From positions 11,452,683 through 11,516,682 of the forward strand of contig CM034603.1 of the NCBI GenBank assembly GCA_020091685.1: a stretch of 64,000 bases of DNA, read 5' to 3'. Numbering within the stretch: position 1 is the stretch's first letter; the number at the start of each line of letters is the position of its first letter. The DNA is from Lutjanus erythropterus (lineage: Eukaryota > Chordata > Actinopteri > Lutjaniformes > Lutjanidae). The notes under the pieces are model-generated. The model had not been told where the DNA came from, searched no databases, and worked only from the letters and a program-made list of their open reading frames with translations. Position numbers and translations under genes: made by a program. Shown piece by piece: positions 12,182 to 25,567 of the stretch.

Positions 12182-12395
12182 GGGCAGCACGGTGGTGCAG
12201 TGGTTAGCACTGCTGCCTCACAGCAAGAAGGTCCTGGGGCCTTTCTGTGCGGAGTTTGCATGTTCTCCCCGTGTCTGCGTGGGTTCTCTCCGGGTGCTCC
12301 GGCTTCCTCCCACAGTCCAAAGACATGCATGCTAGGTTAATTGGTGACTCTAAATTGCCCGTAGATGTGATGCGATGAATTGGCGACTTGTCCAG
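12182..12395 (+). repeat. Fish dispersed repeat (GGGCAGCACGGTGG type), 5' part, copy 2
   Basis: This is the second copy of the 11450-11669 segment, about 730 bp downstream and in the same orientation. It reads GGTGCAGTGGTTAGCACTGC near its left end. It is again interrupted at TCCAG by the Harbinger-like element, and its 3' remainder resumes at 13131. Confidence 0.8.
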
Positions 12396-13130
12396 AGGGG
12401 TATACTACGAAGCAAGCTCAACACAGCCAGGCTTTCTTTACATGATCTGGATCGACAAAGCCTAAAACCACAATCAGAGATAACGGGAATCACGATGGTA
12501 GTTATCAACTTGCTTTGTTAATCCAGGTTCTCATCCTAAGGCTTTGTGCGCGCTCACATAAAAGGGGCGTTTGTTGCATCATTTGACTCTTCTTCCGCAT
12601 TAAATGAAGCGATCGCAACAGATAACAGTAAAAAGTATTCAAAGTGTCTGTAGTTGCTTCATCATTATTTTAGTGTGTGGATTATATACCATGTCAGTTT
12701 AAAGTGTTAATATGATCTGGAGCAAACGGGGAAAATGACTCTGCATCACCAAACGGAGGTTACCATGACAGCGTGATGCATTCACTTTGTGCCGCTGTTA
12801 CATTTTTACATTATATGGATTCGTTCGGTGATATTATGAACATACAGCTCAGCAATTTTTCATTTTAAATGTCTTTCCTCAGTTTAAAAGCTATATCGCT
12901 CATAAACAACCTTGTTAGAACAATAATTAGTTAAAGAACAGCGCGTTTTACAGACAATTTAATCATAAACTCTGAACATATCCTGCTCCCGACCAGGCTA
13001 TGAGTTTAGTATAAGTTACCTTGGTGATCTAGCCAGGTAAAAAGAGAGCCACCTTAGTGACACTGAAAATCCTGGCTTTAGACTCAACACAGCACGTTAA
13101 CCCATTAATCTCGCTTCGTAGTACACCCCT
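12396..13130. mobile_element. Complete non-autonomous PIF/Harbinger-like element, 735 bp
   Basis: The termini are AGGGGTATACTACGAAGC and, reverse-complemented from the right, AGGGGTGTACTACGAAGC. It is flanked by CAG at 12393-12395 and 13131-13133. A 3-bp CWG target duplication is known for some vertebrate Harbinger elements. The host repeat reads continuously across the element (CTTGTC CAG ... CAG GGTGAGCCCCGCC), which confirms insertion. No transposase is present. Confidence 0.8.
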
Positions 13131-13190
13131 CAGGGTGAGCCCCGCCTCTCGCCCAATGTCAGCTGGGATAGGCTCCAGCAAACCGAAAAT
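13131..13190 (+). repeat. 3' remainder of the GGGCAGCACGGTGG-type repeat
   Basis: CCCGCCTCTCGCCCAATGTC and GCTGGGATAGGCTCCAGC are the usual downstream part of this fish repeat. It is separated from its 5' part by the Harbinger-like insertion. Confidence 0.8.
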
Positions 13191-14922
13191 CAATCACTTT
13201 CAATAAATATGTACATTTGTATTTGGAACTATCCTGTGTCCATGACTGGTTAATGTTGAAAAATGTTGTTGTATGGGTCTGTTTTGATATTTTTTCGGCA
13301 GTTGCAAGAACTGTCTCAAGGTTAAGTAGCCCTGACAGAATGCTGTTTGCTAGCTAGACACTGTTACTTAGAAGTCAACGAAAAGATTAAAATGATGCAA
13401 GGTCTGATTAATTTATGCATTTATTTTTTGTCATTTCTTTTCTGCCATTACTATTGATTAAATATCAATGCATACATTTGTAATTGGTTAAATTCTTAAT
13501 GGCAAGTAATTGATTAATGGTTAATCATTAACATCTTTACTCCAAATGTGCACCATTTTGTTTTGTGTTTCATTTGCATGTGTTTGCTTTCATTGGCTCA
13601 TTTGTGATCAGATCACCTGAGTGTCTTGTAAAGGGTCTGATACTGTCTGTAATAAAGAACATATATATATATATTTGATACAAGGCTTCTTATGTTTTAT
13701 TTGTATGCTGTTGGTTGTTTGGTATCTAGTTGTTTGTTTAATGTCTAATAAGGATCATGCTTTTGGTTTTTGTCCAATTTAATACAAAGTACTGATTGTT
13801 AAATCTACTGTAAAATAAAATGATTTCCCTGCTTCTGATGGACACAATATGAAGCATTAATATTCCCCTCACATTTAGTTGTTTGTTGCAGCATGAGGCT
13901 CTTTGTGAGAGAGGGGACATCTGCTCAGGCTGCCACACTCTCTGACTTTTGGTCATAACATGCAGTTTTTTTCTTTTTGACGTGATCTGGTAATTGATAT
14001 GTTTTGGAGAATCAGGCGAGTAGATTGGAAAATAAAATAAAAGGCCTGTAGATGGCAGCAGACATTCAACATTTCTAAGTAAGTATTTGATGACATTCTC
14101 AGAGGCTGAACAATCAAGCCTGATTTCTGCACCCCTGAGACTGGGAACACATTCATTAGGTCTGTTTTCTTAAGAGCGCAGATCAAGTTTCACCGATGAG
14201 GCTGTCAAACCTGCAGCAAGCCTGAAAACTGAGCCTAAATCAACACGCTGAGGTCATCTCATCTACTTAGGAATCATAAAAAAAATGTTTTCTGTAATTT
14301 TATAGCTAAGTTTCGGCCATTAATTGTCCAAATTCCTTGACAAATACGCTCGCCTGCTGCGAACATGTTCCATGATTTCATCAGAGAGAAGCATGATATT
14401 GACAGCTAATCTGTCATACTTGACACAACATTCTTGTAATTTCTTGGAGTGAAAAACAAGTGGGAAGTTGGATGACGAGAGGATAAAAAAAATCAGGTTA
14501 GTGCAATCCTGGGGGGGCAGGCTGTAAAATATTACCCACGTACAAGCAAGTGTTTTCAGGGCAGCTTGGAGTGACCCTGGGGTCAGTGTTACATGAGGCA
14601 GAGGCTAATCATAAAAATGTTTCACACAGAAAGAATTATGTTTTTTACGAGTCAGGGCCTCTGACTTCCAGTTTTAGGGAAATCATAAACTTACATAAAC
14701 ATTAAAAAATGGTCAAAGTATGGATGTCAATGAAAGGCCAGCATTATGGGCAGATAAGATTTTACAGCATCTGTCAGTGCAATTAAGTGTGATTTACCAT
14801 GAATCATAAAGAGGATGTGGGGTTTATTAGGGGAGTTGCCCTAAGTTTTTTGCCAAACCACCTGAAACGTGAGCATGAAACCACATTTACTGATGTGGGC
14901 TGTATTACTCTTCAAGTCTCTT
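13191..14922. other. Gene-free, no recognised feature
   Basis: Nothing codes convincingly here. The first kilobase is AT-rich with a short (AT)n run near 13663. From about 14080 to 14480 the sequence is of normal complexity and free of obvious repeats, so it may be unique non-coding DNA. Confidence 0.5.
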
Positions 14923-15360
14923 ACACTGTAAAAAAAAATATCACACAGGAATCAACTAATCTTTTCTCATTAACATAACATATATTTTTTTTTATTCCAG
15001 TTAAATAAACTTAAAATTCAAAACTTATAAACATGTTCTTCTAACCTGAAGTCTTGGAATGATGAGTTCAATGAATGTACTGTTAAAACTCTCTTCAGAC
15101 CCTACTTTTTTATAGTTAGAAGAAAACATATATGGTGAAGACTTCCTGTGTGTCTCTAATATACTTTAAGTAAAGTCATAGCTGAGAAAATGTGTTTGTA
15201 ATGTTTGTGTTGGTTCAATTTAATATCTAAAGCTTGTTGAACATGTTTCCTTAAGTTTATTTGATGAGAAAAGGGTATTTACTTTGAATCATTACAAAAT
15301 AAGCTAAACTTAAATTACTTAACATAAAATTCTAAGTCAGTCTGGACACTTTTTACAGTG
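14923..15360. mobile_element. MITE with CACTGTAAAAA / TTTTTACAGTG termini
   Basis: The two ends are an 11-bp perfect inverted repeat bounding 438 bp of AT-rich sequence without coding content. Elements with CACTGTAAAAA ends are frequent in fish genomes. No clear target duplication could be read from the flanks, so the superfamily is left open. Confidence 0.65.
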
Positions 15361-16265
15361 AGAGAATGATGGGAAAAGTGGACTACATATTCTCACATCA
15401 TCGTGATGCAGCCCAATTCCCCAGTGAGTAAGTCTGAAGTGTGGCATGTGTGTTTGCATGCATTAAGTCAAGGGGTCAGAAAAACAGCACAACAAATGAG
15501 GCCGCTGGGCCAGGAAATCCTTCAGGTTCACATGGTCTCACGTGCAAAACAAAGTCAATCAGCACAATTAGGTCAGAAAATACTCAATGGGTCGTTCACA
15601 TTTCCCAGAAAAAGTAAACTCTGACGTCAAATATGGCAGAGAGAAAAAAATACTGGGAAAATTGTAGATTCCGTCTGTGATTTTGATTATTGACATTGAA
15701 AGCTCATTTCAGTCAAGTTCAGTCAAAGGTGCCAGCTAACCCCAGTCTCCCTTACTTTACTCAAGTATTTCCATTTTATGGCGCTTTTCATCCACTCATC
15801 ACTGCACTGATGTGACGGCTATATTCAGTTGGTTACTTTACACATTAAGATTCTGGATACAAGACATGTCATCACATTACAACATATGATGCCTTGTTAC
15901 AGATTAAATGACCCAAAGTTTATTTAAATGCAGCTGTTTACCAAAAACAACTTCCATGTTAATGTATTAGTTGCAATGATCCAATAATTTGTGATAATAT
16001 ATCACTCTGAGGTGACATCCTGCTGCATTATATGTATGTGCACTTTTGTACATTTCAGTATTTAGTTAATGAAGTCTTTTTACTTGAAGCCTCTACAAAG
16101 AGCTTTCATAATGTGCTGATTTTGGAGGCCCCTGTGGATAAAAGCGGGAGAATTTCCATCGCCATAATCACAAAATATAATGCCAAAAAATAAAAATATC
16201 TGAAGAAAAATCCCCTCATGCTTATTTTTAACTGTAACTTTGCCTGAGAAAATGTAAAGACAGGC

Positions 16266-16690
16266 TTGTTTTCCCCACCAGGCACAATATCTCAAGAACG
16301 TGTTGAGGGAATGTCTTTAAACTTGGCACATGTTTACTTGAACTCACATAAACTGATTAAGCTTTGGTGGTCAAAGGTCAAAAGTATGATGACCTCACAA
16401 AATCGCCGGCTCTCCGAGAGAGGGAGGATGGAGGCAGCACCAGCAGGGGAAATCTCTCTCGCTGGAGAGGGGGTGTTGGTGGTTGTTGTGGTGTTGGTGG
16501 TGCTGTTTGTTTTGGCTTGTTGTTTGTTGTTACTGTGGCCTCATGTGCATCCTGTTCTAATGAACACCATATCTCAAGAACGCCTTGAAGAAATTTCTCC
16601 AAACTTAGCACAAATGTTTACTCAGACTCAAAGATGAACTGATTTGAGTTTGGTGGTGAAAGGTCAAAGGTTACGGTGAGCTTCACTTTC
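16266..16690 (+). repeat. Two tandem diverged copies of a fish dispersed repeat
   Basis: The phrase AATATCTCAAGAACG, then AAACTTGGCACA.TGTTTACT, AAACTGATTAAG and TTTGGTGGTCAAAGGTCAAA, occurs at about 16283-16400. It recurs in diverged form at about 16565-16680 (ATATCTCAAGAACGCCTTGA; GGTGGTGAAAGGTCAAAGG). The two copies are separated by a G/T-rich segment with a TTGGTGGTTGTTG run. The wording is that of a widespread fish repeat of uncertain class. Confidence 0.6.
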
Positions 16691-19600
16691 AATAGTGTCC
16701 TCGCCCTGAGGTCAGCGCGATGGTAAGCAGAGCAGCTGATGGTAAGCAGTTTTGTTTGGACAGAGTCAGACTTGCTGTTTCCAGTTCTTTACCTAAGTTA
16801 AGTTACCTGACAGCGGTGGCCTCATATTTACTGTATCAATCTTCTCTGCTAACTCTTGGCAAGAAAGTGAGCAAGCATATTTCCTAGTATGTTGAACTAT
16901 TCCTTTAAGAACCTTGCTGGACATATTGTGTAAAGAAGGCTCAGACTAAGAGAGAAACAGTTAGTTAATAACTCCTGCAGCTCATGAATTTTTAGTTAGA
17001 TGATCATGCTGTTCTTTGCATCTGTTTCCATTTAGGAACCTACAGAGAGATTAAATGAGTGCGGAAAAGTAATGGATCTCATATGTATGGAGAGGCCCAT
17101 TTACTTCCTGTAATTGTATTGTGTTTATTCAAACCATGACATAAGCACAGACCCTGGAGCTGAAAAGACACATAAATACAGTGTTTACAGTGCGTGAGAG
17201 GCATACCAAGAAGTCCATGAATTTCCACTGAAAAGCCTGCAAATATTACAATACATCAGCTTCCAAAGTGCATATTACAATGTCAAATTGAGGCAAAACA
17301 TAAACAGAGATGCAGATTGTGTGAATGCACCGAGGCAGCCCCCGTTATCTGACTGCAGGGTCATCAATAGGTTCCTGTTGCATCAATCTTTGCTGTTTAA
17401 ACAGATGGCAGCGGCACCGAAGAGCTTGTGCTGCGCCTGATCGAGTGCTTGATAGGAAAGCCCAGCGGAGCCTGTGTCAGAGGCCACAGGGGCCAGTAGA
17501 TTCTAAGCACATTAACATTCCTGAATAAATAACCCCAGGGAATGTTATTGTGGGGACATTAAACAGGATTTTCCTCCCAGAGCCCAGGAGAACGGCCAGG
17601 CATCACTCTGGCGTCTCCGTCCCCCCGGGTGAGGAGAAGCTAAAGAACCCTCTGCCAAAAAGAAGAGCTTTTTAAACCCTTTATATCCTATCCTTCCTTA
17701 GAAAAAAAAATGGAGTGTCTTAGAATTGCAGCAAATTGCACCACATAAGAGAAATCTGGTGATTCTGGTGTAATGTTCTTCCTTTTGCTGCTTTGTTTCT
17801 TGTCTTCATTTAGATATTGTTCATGTTTATGTCAGTGTACATACTGACACGTCTGACACATGGTGATACTGTCAAGCACAAATCCTCATATTTTATTTTC
17901 AAATTTTAAGTTAGATCTTATTATATTTTATGTATTTTCAAGAAGGTGTCACAGTACTGTCTATTTTAAATTAATAAATTAATAAAATTAATTCTGCTAT
18001 CTTGATTACACTGTGGGTTTCACATTGTTTTCCATGTAATATGTCTGTAATAATGGACTTTCAGAAGGGCCAGTGGAGGTGAAGGGGTTAAGAATAGTGA
18101 GCAACTTCTGAAAAGCACCTGATGTAAGCTTTACTAAACTGTGACATTTCCCCACTGGTTTCTCTATGCTACATTTAATATCTTATCATGTGTTTAATTG
18201 AATTCCATCAAGTGTTTCCACATACATTGTTCAAATTGTGACATTTTGTATATGCCACTGACTGCACCATCAGACCTCTCCAGTCTCTCATGGCATATTA
18301 CACACGCCGGAAACTCCACAATTAAACACGACGGTACGTTGTGCTAAAATTAGTCCCCACTTTGTATTGTTACCCTTTAAGTACAACAAGGGATGTGGAT
18401 GGCCTCATGCCTGTGTTTGCCTTTGGCCTCAAAATGACTAAATCCCCCTGCTTCATGTTGTTCTCTTGGCTGGCAGGCCAAAGAGAAACTCATGTTAGTT
18501 AAGCTAAGAAAGCTTTAAAATACCTCTCCAGAGGCTAAAGTGACATAAACTTGATTGTTAAAATCACCAAAATGGACTGACAAGTATTTACTTTGCCAGC
18601 CATTTACTGTGCAATAAATGTATTGTGCGGCGTAAAAAGGCACTACAAGTCGTATCATGGCTAGTTTTCTGCTAGTTCAACACTATCTTTCCCGAGTTCT
18701 GCACCCTGTAGATTCCCAGCATTTAGTACATAATAATACTCGCAGTATATTTTATTTCTCCATCCCACTAAATTGGCTAGTTGTTACTCCCTTGTTCCCC
18801 ATAGTGTTGTTTTCATCTTTATTGGTACCTTATCCATACAACAAAATTACACTGTAAATTACAGGGTGTATTATGTTGTGTCACCACAGATTTTGTTACC
18901 TTTGGATGGAGCCACGCTGTTCCCAGTCTTTGTGCTTTTCATGTTCACTTATTGTTGAAACTGTATTGGAGAGGTGTTGAGTCAAATTTAATTTTGGAGG
19001 ATGTAGTTTGCAGTGCAGTTGAATTCTATTGCCTTATAGTGAGTAAGTAAATGTAGTTAGTGTTTTTGGAATGTATTGTATAACTGATAGGGATGGAGTG
19101 GACCAAGAATCTATAAAGTCATCAAATTATATCTCAGACAAAATGCATTAAAGTCACAGTTAAGTCATCCTTGATATCCATTATTATTACATAACTCAGA
19201 CATATTAATATCCTGTCCATAGGGAGACCAATATGCAATCAATACATACAGAAACTAGAGAATACCTGTAATATATCTAGCTCAGATGACATACACAGCA
19301 ATCAATACAACCACTAATATACATGCACTCAGAGTAAAGCAGCCTACACTGATAGATGTACAGTACAACAGAAATATTGATGATGCTCTAAATCAATACT
19401 GATACCACAGAGAGAAAAATGTAAGTGTTTCAGTCAATGCTGCATCTCATTTTGACAATGACAATCAATGTTCCAACATCTTGTTTTTTTATAAACCTGC
19501 AATAATAGATTTTTTTTGGCCACTTGAAGCTAGCACGACAAGTTGTAAGCAATACATGCTGAAGTGTAATGGCAAACAGTTTAGCAAGCAGTTGGCTATT

Positions 19601-21454
19601 TACACGTCTTACAGAGCAGCATTACCACTCATCTGGAGTTTGTGTCCATCTCACAAATATTTAGTCCCATATTCACTCTCCTCTTCACTCTGCTTTGGTC
19701 TCCACCAACTCCTGAAGGAAATATCTGTCTCTTTAGCTGCTAAATGTTCACCAGCTAATCGCTAACTTAGTCTGGCTGCTACTGAGCAGCTAGTGTTGGT
19801 TTATGCCTGCAGTTTAAGCTGCTGGATGGAAAAACCCAAACACTTTAAAATATTAAAATGTTCTGTAGAAATTAGATAAGATAAAGATAATATTGTTAAG
19901 TGCAGTTTTCACTACAGCCTACTTGTTAATAGAACAGACTTAGGCCATGCTATGTTTCCATGAAGTTAGCAATTACCTCCACATCGAAAGCTTAAGTCAG
20001 CGCTCCATGATTCAGATATCATGACAATAATGTGAGTCAACAGCCAGTGCCTTTACTCTTGGCAAATATATTGCCAAGTCAGCATGTAGAGTGTGATCAC
20101 GTCATCGATTGTGAAAGTTCATACGATCAGTCAAACTCACAGTTGGTAGTGAATCAAAACTGTTACATTTGCCCTAAAAGATATTTTAACTTGTTGAGTG
20201 TCAATAGACATGTTTCCATATGATTGTCAAAAGAATTTGTAGCAAACTTTTGAAACATCGCAAATAAGGCACGTTTGCATCAACTGGTTTAGAGCAAATA
20301 AACTGAGCTATGTTAGGTGTAGTTTCCTTGGTAAGAGGTCACCAGCCAGAAATAAAAAACACTTGTTTGCCAAATGCCTGAAAGAGGAAGTAGAAAAAGA
20401 AAAAAAAAAAAAACCCTTCCCCTGTTCTTCTTCCCTTGGAGCAAAAACAGCTGATCAGGGGTGTGTTGAGTTTTTGCTTCGTCAGAGCTTATTCAGAAAT
20501 AGTGTTTCCATCTCCCATTCAGCACAGTGACTTTTTTGTTTGGACAAAAGGCAAAAACCACAATGGTAAAAACCTTTTTTGCGTAACTGAAGTTCTTTCC
20601 CCTGAATTTTTGCTGTCTCTGTCAACCTTTTGTAATGAAAAATGTCAGAATACACATACTGATGGAAATATTGATGTTGTCTGTCGTCAACAACAATACT
20701 GGACATCATGAAGCTGTCACACTGGACTGCAATTCCTCTGTTAAGTTGCCTGGGTTGCAGGGTTTCTAATTCTGCTCTCTAATCACTATTAAATGACCTG
20801 TCAAACAGTTGACCAGTGGATCCAAATGCAATGCTACACAATGAAACCCCCTGCGATGTAATAGCTCCTCTTCTACTCAGAAAGGCTGTTATTGCCAAAT
20901 CCTCGGTGGCCCCCCTTCCTCAGCCTCCCTGTGCCTGTGGTGATGTTAGAGTTGCCTGGGGAGGAGGCAGAGCCCGCTGACAGGATTCCTCTGGATAAAC
21001 CTGTAGCTCTGTTATACTGCAGCTTGGAGTCAGCCAGATAGGAGCAGAGTGCACCCTTTTCCTCCCACGGTGAATCATGCATTCCTAATGTTGGAGGTCA
21101 GCATCAAGGGAGGACTTTAGCTCCAGACATGTTGATGATTGCTTAAAAAATAGCTTTGCTTGATAGGGTGATTTTTCTCTTTAAGGCTTTCTGTAAGTGA
21201 TCTTTCTCCAGAGACGTGTATTCATTGCCTGAAAGGTCACAGCCGAGCGCCTGCCGAGTGACAAGAGAAAGAAGGTGAATAAGGTCACAAGCCTCTGGCC
21301 AGGTGCCAAAGGAAATACAGCTTTCGATGAGAACGAGTGTGGTACCTGAGACTGAAAGTTAATCACACAGGGAAAGTTATACCCTGTCTTCATCTCTGCT
21401 CCTTTTTTTCCCCCTCTTTACTCCATTTTTCTGCTCTGTCTCCTGCTTCCCCCT

Positions 21455-21612
21455 CTGCTGTTTCTCTGGTAACTGGCTGAAAACACATGAGGCCCTGCAG
21501 AGGGATTCTGGGATTTCATTCACTTCCATTAAATTGTGCATACGAAACATTTACATTTGATTGACACATTTAAATCTTATCTTTCAGCCACCTTATCATA
21601 TCAGGATTCATC
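21455..21612 (+). repeat. Duplicated segment, left copy
   Basis: The blocks TGTTTCTCTGGTAACTGGCTGAAAACAC, AGAGGG.TTCTGGGA, TTTGATTGACACATTTAAATCT and ATCTTTCAGC recur in the same order and orientation at 22645-22805. The pair is either a local duplication or two insertions of one repeat. Confidence 0.6.
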
Positions 21613-22644
21613 CTCTGGAAATTGACCCTTCCTAAAGGCTCATTTATGCTGCCTTTATGTATGAAAATACTCATATGATTTAAATGATATAAGCATCACT
21701 GCCTGCATACTTCCATGTATCCCATATGTTGGCAAAGAAGAGTCAGAAGTTGCCCTGAAGAAGAAGGAGAAGAGTCAAAAGTCTCTGACAACAGCAAACA
21801 TGGTAATGCTGGAGGAAGCTGTAATAATGCACCTCTTGAGGAAGAGGCAAAGCTGTAGATATAGGTGGTCTGTGCACCATTAAATTGATCAAGACATTTT
21901 CTTCACTGCCTATTTGACGTCATTTACAATATTATTAGATTTTTAAAGATTTTTTGTTGTGTGCTGTGGTTGTGTACCATTTGAACTCCTGATTACACCG
22001 CTACACAGCCCCCACGACTTCGGAAAGGTACTGGTATGTTTGGTCTGTATCTGTAAACTTTCGGAAAACATGTTTAAGTACAGATAAAATGAATGCAGAG
22101 CTATCCATGTCCGTATGTGTATGTAACATAGAGCACAGATGTGCCCTAAGCCCGCCCCTTTTGGAACCTCAATCAACTTTCTTCTTGCCTGTTTCCTGTA
22201 CTTACATATGCTACGTACTGAGATTGTGTTTAGAAAGACAACCAAATTTTGAAGATCATTAAAAGATGACCTGTAAAACCTACACGTATATAATCACGTT
22301 ATCTACATCAATCTTTAACTAGCTAGTTACCTCTGATAGCTAATTTAAGCGAAACACTAGCTAACTACCTAGCTAATACCAAACAAGTGTTAGTGTGCTA
22401 GCTAACTCACCTTTTGCTGACATGCTGTGATACCTTTATAGGTCCCCCTACAGTACCTCTTAACCATCTTCAAAATTTGGTTTTATTCTCAACAGAGAAG
22501 AGCCATAGGATATCTAAGTAAAGGAAACTGGCAAGGAGAAGCTAACTAGCCAGCAAATCAACATCAATTGTTTGCAGGCTAGTGACTTCTGATAGTTAAT
22601 TTGATCAAAAAAAAAACAACTAGCTGACTAGCTAGCTGATCTAC

Positions 22645-22805
22645 ATCATGTTGTTTCTCTGGTTAATGGCTGAAAACACGAGGCCCAACAGAGGGCTTCT
22701 GGGAGTTTGTTCATTTCCATTACATTCTACATACAACACATTTAAATTTGATTGACACATTTAAATCTAATCTTTCAGCTCCCTTATCATTTGAAGGTCT
22801 GAAGA
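22645..22805 (+). repeat. Duplicated segment, right copy
   Basis: This is the counterpart of 21455-21612, about 1.19 kb further on and clearly homologous throughout. The longest shared runs include GATTGACACATTTAAATCT. Confidence 0.6.
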
Positions 22806-23609
22806 AACACAAACCCTGCTCTATATGCTGACATGTTACCTCACTGGTGATAAGAACAAGCATGACCAACCTCCTCATTGCAGATACTAAACAACATGTG
22901 GCATGAGAAGATAAAGAGCCACACTGGCGAGATGTTGCTGTGCTGTCAGCAAACGGTTGCCAGTGCCAGGTGAGCATATGGAGAGCATCAGAGCACGCTG
23001 CTCGCGATGTTTGATGAAGTCAATGTTTGTGTTCCGTCAGCAGTATATTCTTCTTGGCCCCTTTCCCATGGGGCTCCTTCAGACACATATGGAGGTAATT
23101 TGTTCAAATTCTTCAGCAGAGAAAGAAGTAAGAGGGGGGGAAATGGCCTTGGGATTTTGGGGTTGGAAATCAGTTTGAGAGGTTGGGACTGGGTGGGGGT
23201 ATACATCTTTGGGGGTACCAGGAATTGGGGTTTCTGTGAGAAATAGCTTTTGAGAAGTTTCATGTAACATTGTAGTGTACATGTAGGGATTTTATAGAAC
23301 CAAACTTTTTAACAAACGTTAACTTGTTAGCTAATCTACCTCGAATGTTAGCAAGCCAGCTACCTCTGATACTTAATTTTATTTGTTTTGTTATTCTATT
23401 GTCTGGAGTTAGCTTGGAGGACACTTTCCACACGTGCACAGTAGATCAGTGTCTGTTGTGGCACTGATCTACTGCGATGGACGAGTCACAACAAATTAGG
23501 TACGTGTATGTCCACACAGAGCCTACAAGTACACCATAAGGAAATTTCTGTCACACAGACCCTAGCATACCCTTGTGCACTTGTGGACACGGAAATTATA
23601 ACCTGCAAC

Positions 23610-24600
23610 CGTAGCAGAGTTTTCTTTGGAAAATTAGTTTTGTCGATACCTTGTCTTGAAATAAAGTCAATCGGGGGGAAATCTCCTGACTTTGACCTGA
23701 TGCAAAAGGTCCTGGTGGTCATTAGGAAGGATGTTTTGAGGACCAAGAAAATTCAGAAGAAAGTTTGTGGCAATAATTGTTTCCTGGAAGTTTTTATAGA
23801 GCTTTGGAACAAAGAAATTGTGACTGACCAATAGACTGACAGCCTTCAACATCCCTAGGCCTTGTAACCAACAATAAAAGCAGAGAAGAATGACTGGTTT
23901 TGATTGTTATCCATGAAGTGACTTTGATCACAAACACTTCAAGGGACATCCTCCATGAGCTGGATGACTGGCATATTGGGTTAAAAACTGTCAACACAAT
24001 GTTCTGGATTAAAATCCAAGAACTAACCACTTCATGTAGTGTCCAAAATGAAAAGAATTAATCCTCTATGGGGCATGAATGTGCCAGTTCATTTTCTTGA
24101 CAATACTGCAATCTTTGTCATCCTTTATCCTCTAAGGGTCAACCTTAGCAGCATTTTCTTTGGAAAATTAATTTTGTGGATATCTTGTCTTGGAATAAAG
24201 TCAATTATGGGAAAAATGACCCGTCCTTGACTTGATCGTGGCACCAGACAAAAGGTCATGTCCATCATTACGAAGGATGTTTTGAGGACCAAGAATATCC
24301 AGAGCAAAGTTCATGGCAGTAATTGTTCCCTAAAGCTGTTGTTGCGATATTGTGCTATGGGACAAGGAGTTTGTGACTGACATATAGACTGGCTGACTTT
24401 ATCATCCTTAGACAGCGTCGCCAGCAATAAAAGTAGAGACGCTATAAAGAAGGAATGGTTTTGATTGTTAGGTCTGACTTCCACGGCAAACACTTCAAGG
24501 GACGTCCTCCATAAGATTGATGATTGACATGTTGATGCTGAGGGGGGAAACATAGGGTTAAACTGTCAACAAAATGTTTCAGCATTACAATCCAAACACT
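23610..24600 (+). repeat. Tandem pair of diverged ~540-bp copies
   Basis: The first copy starts near 23615 (GTTTTCTTTGGAAAATTA, CCTTGTCTTGAAATAAAGTC). The second starts near 24152 with the same two blocks. Later blocks also recur in order: AGGAAGGATGTTTTGAGGACC, AAGAAAGTT.GTGGCA, TGGTTTTGATTGTTA and AACACTTCAAGGGAC.TCCTCCAT. Neither copy has an intact reading frame. Confidence 0.7.
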
Positions 24601-25567
24601 AATCACACTTTACTCTCTGTGTACATTAGACTGATTCAGGCTCAGACTCCCGGTCAGTGTTGCTCTGTCTCCGTATCAGCTGTAAGGAAGATTACGATGG
24701 CAGAGATTTGGCCTCCCGCCTGATGTTTACATTCTCCAGACACAGGGGAGGACGAAGAGAGAAAGAGGGAAAAAGAGACAGCAAGGGAGAGAATTACTTA
24801 CAGCTGCAGCGCTGCAACCCAAAGTCCTCTGAGACTGAGGCCTTCTGGGCACGGACACAACATATTATGGCTAACATTAGGGTTTAGAGTCAATTTTATG
24901 AGAGGCGTTTGCGTGTATTGTGTGTGGATGAGTGAGGGGCAGATAAAGGAGACTTACATAACATGTTTAAGGGCTGCTGTCTTCACCTCACTTTTGTTTC
25001 AGTCCACTCAAACAGGACATTTACAAGCGGTGAATGTTCTTGTAAACAACGAGTGTAGAGGGATTAAAGACGTGGTGCATTTCTATGTATATGTGTTTCA
25101 GGCTGATAATGGCAGTCCTGGAAACTGATTGTGCGCCTTGAGCCAAGTAAAGAAAAACTCTCAGAAAGTCCAAGAGCTTGGCATGGCTCAAAAGCCGAGG
25201 TCTCCCGGGGAGCCAGCCATCATCATGGTGTTCTGTGAATAAGAAAAACATGCCCAGTGGAGCTGTAATGAGGTCACTTATCAGCCAGGGCGTTTGGAGG
25301 GTGTGCCTCGCTTCCTCTCAGCATCCCTCCATCTGTCAGGGAGAGGACAAATGACCTCAGCTACTACTGCCAATAATGTCATGTGGCGTCAGACTCTATG
25401 ACAGGCCTCAAGTTGACTGAAGGAGCAAACAGGCAGCCAAACTTTCTGAAGAACTGCTTTTCTAGAAGAATTAATCAGGTCAGATTTTTTTTTCTTTTGC
25501 TTCTAACTAATTTTCACTCAAGTGAGTTTTTCCAAAAACTACAAAGTGATTATTGCTGTGTTTCTTT

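Larger units (their letters stand above)
15361..25567. other. Ten-kilobase gene-free interval with repeats
   Basis: No exon chain was found on either strand. Repeats within it are listed separately (16266, 21455/22645, 23610/24150). Segments of normal complexity without visible repeats, such as 17300-17640 and 20870-21380, could be unique non-coding DNA. A CTAGCTA-rich patch spans about 22310-22640. Confidence 0.5.
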
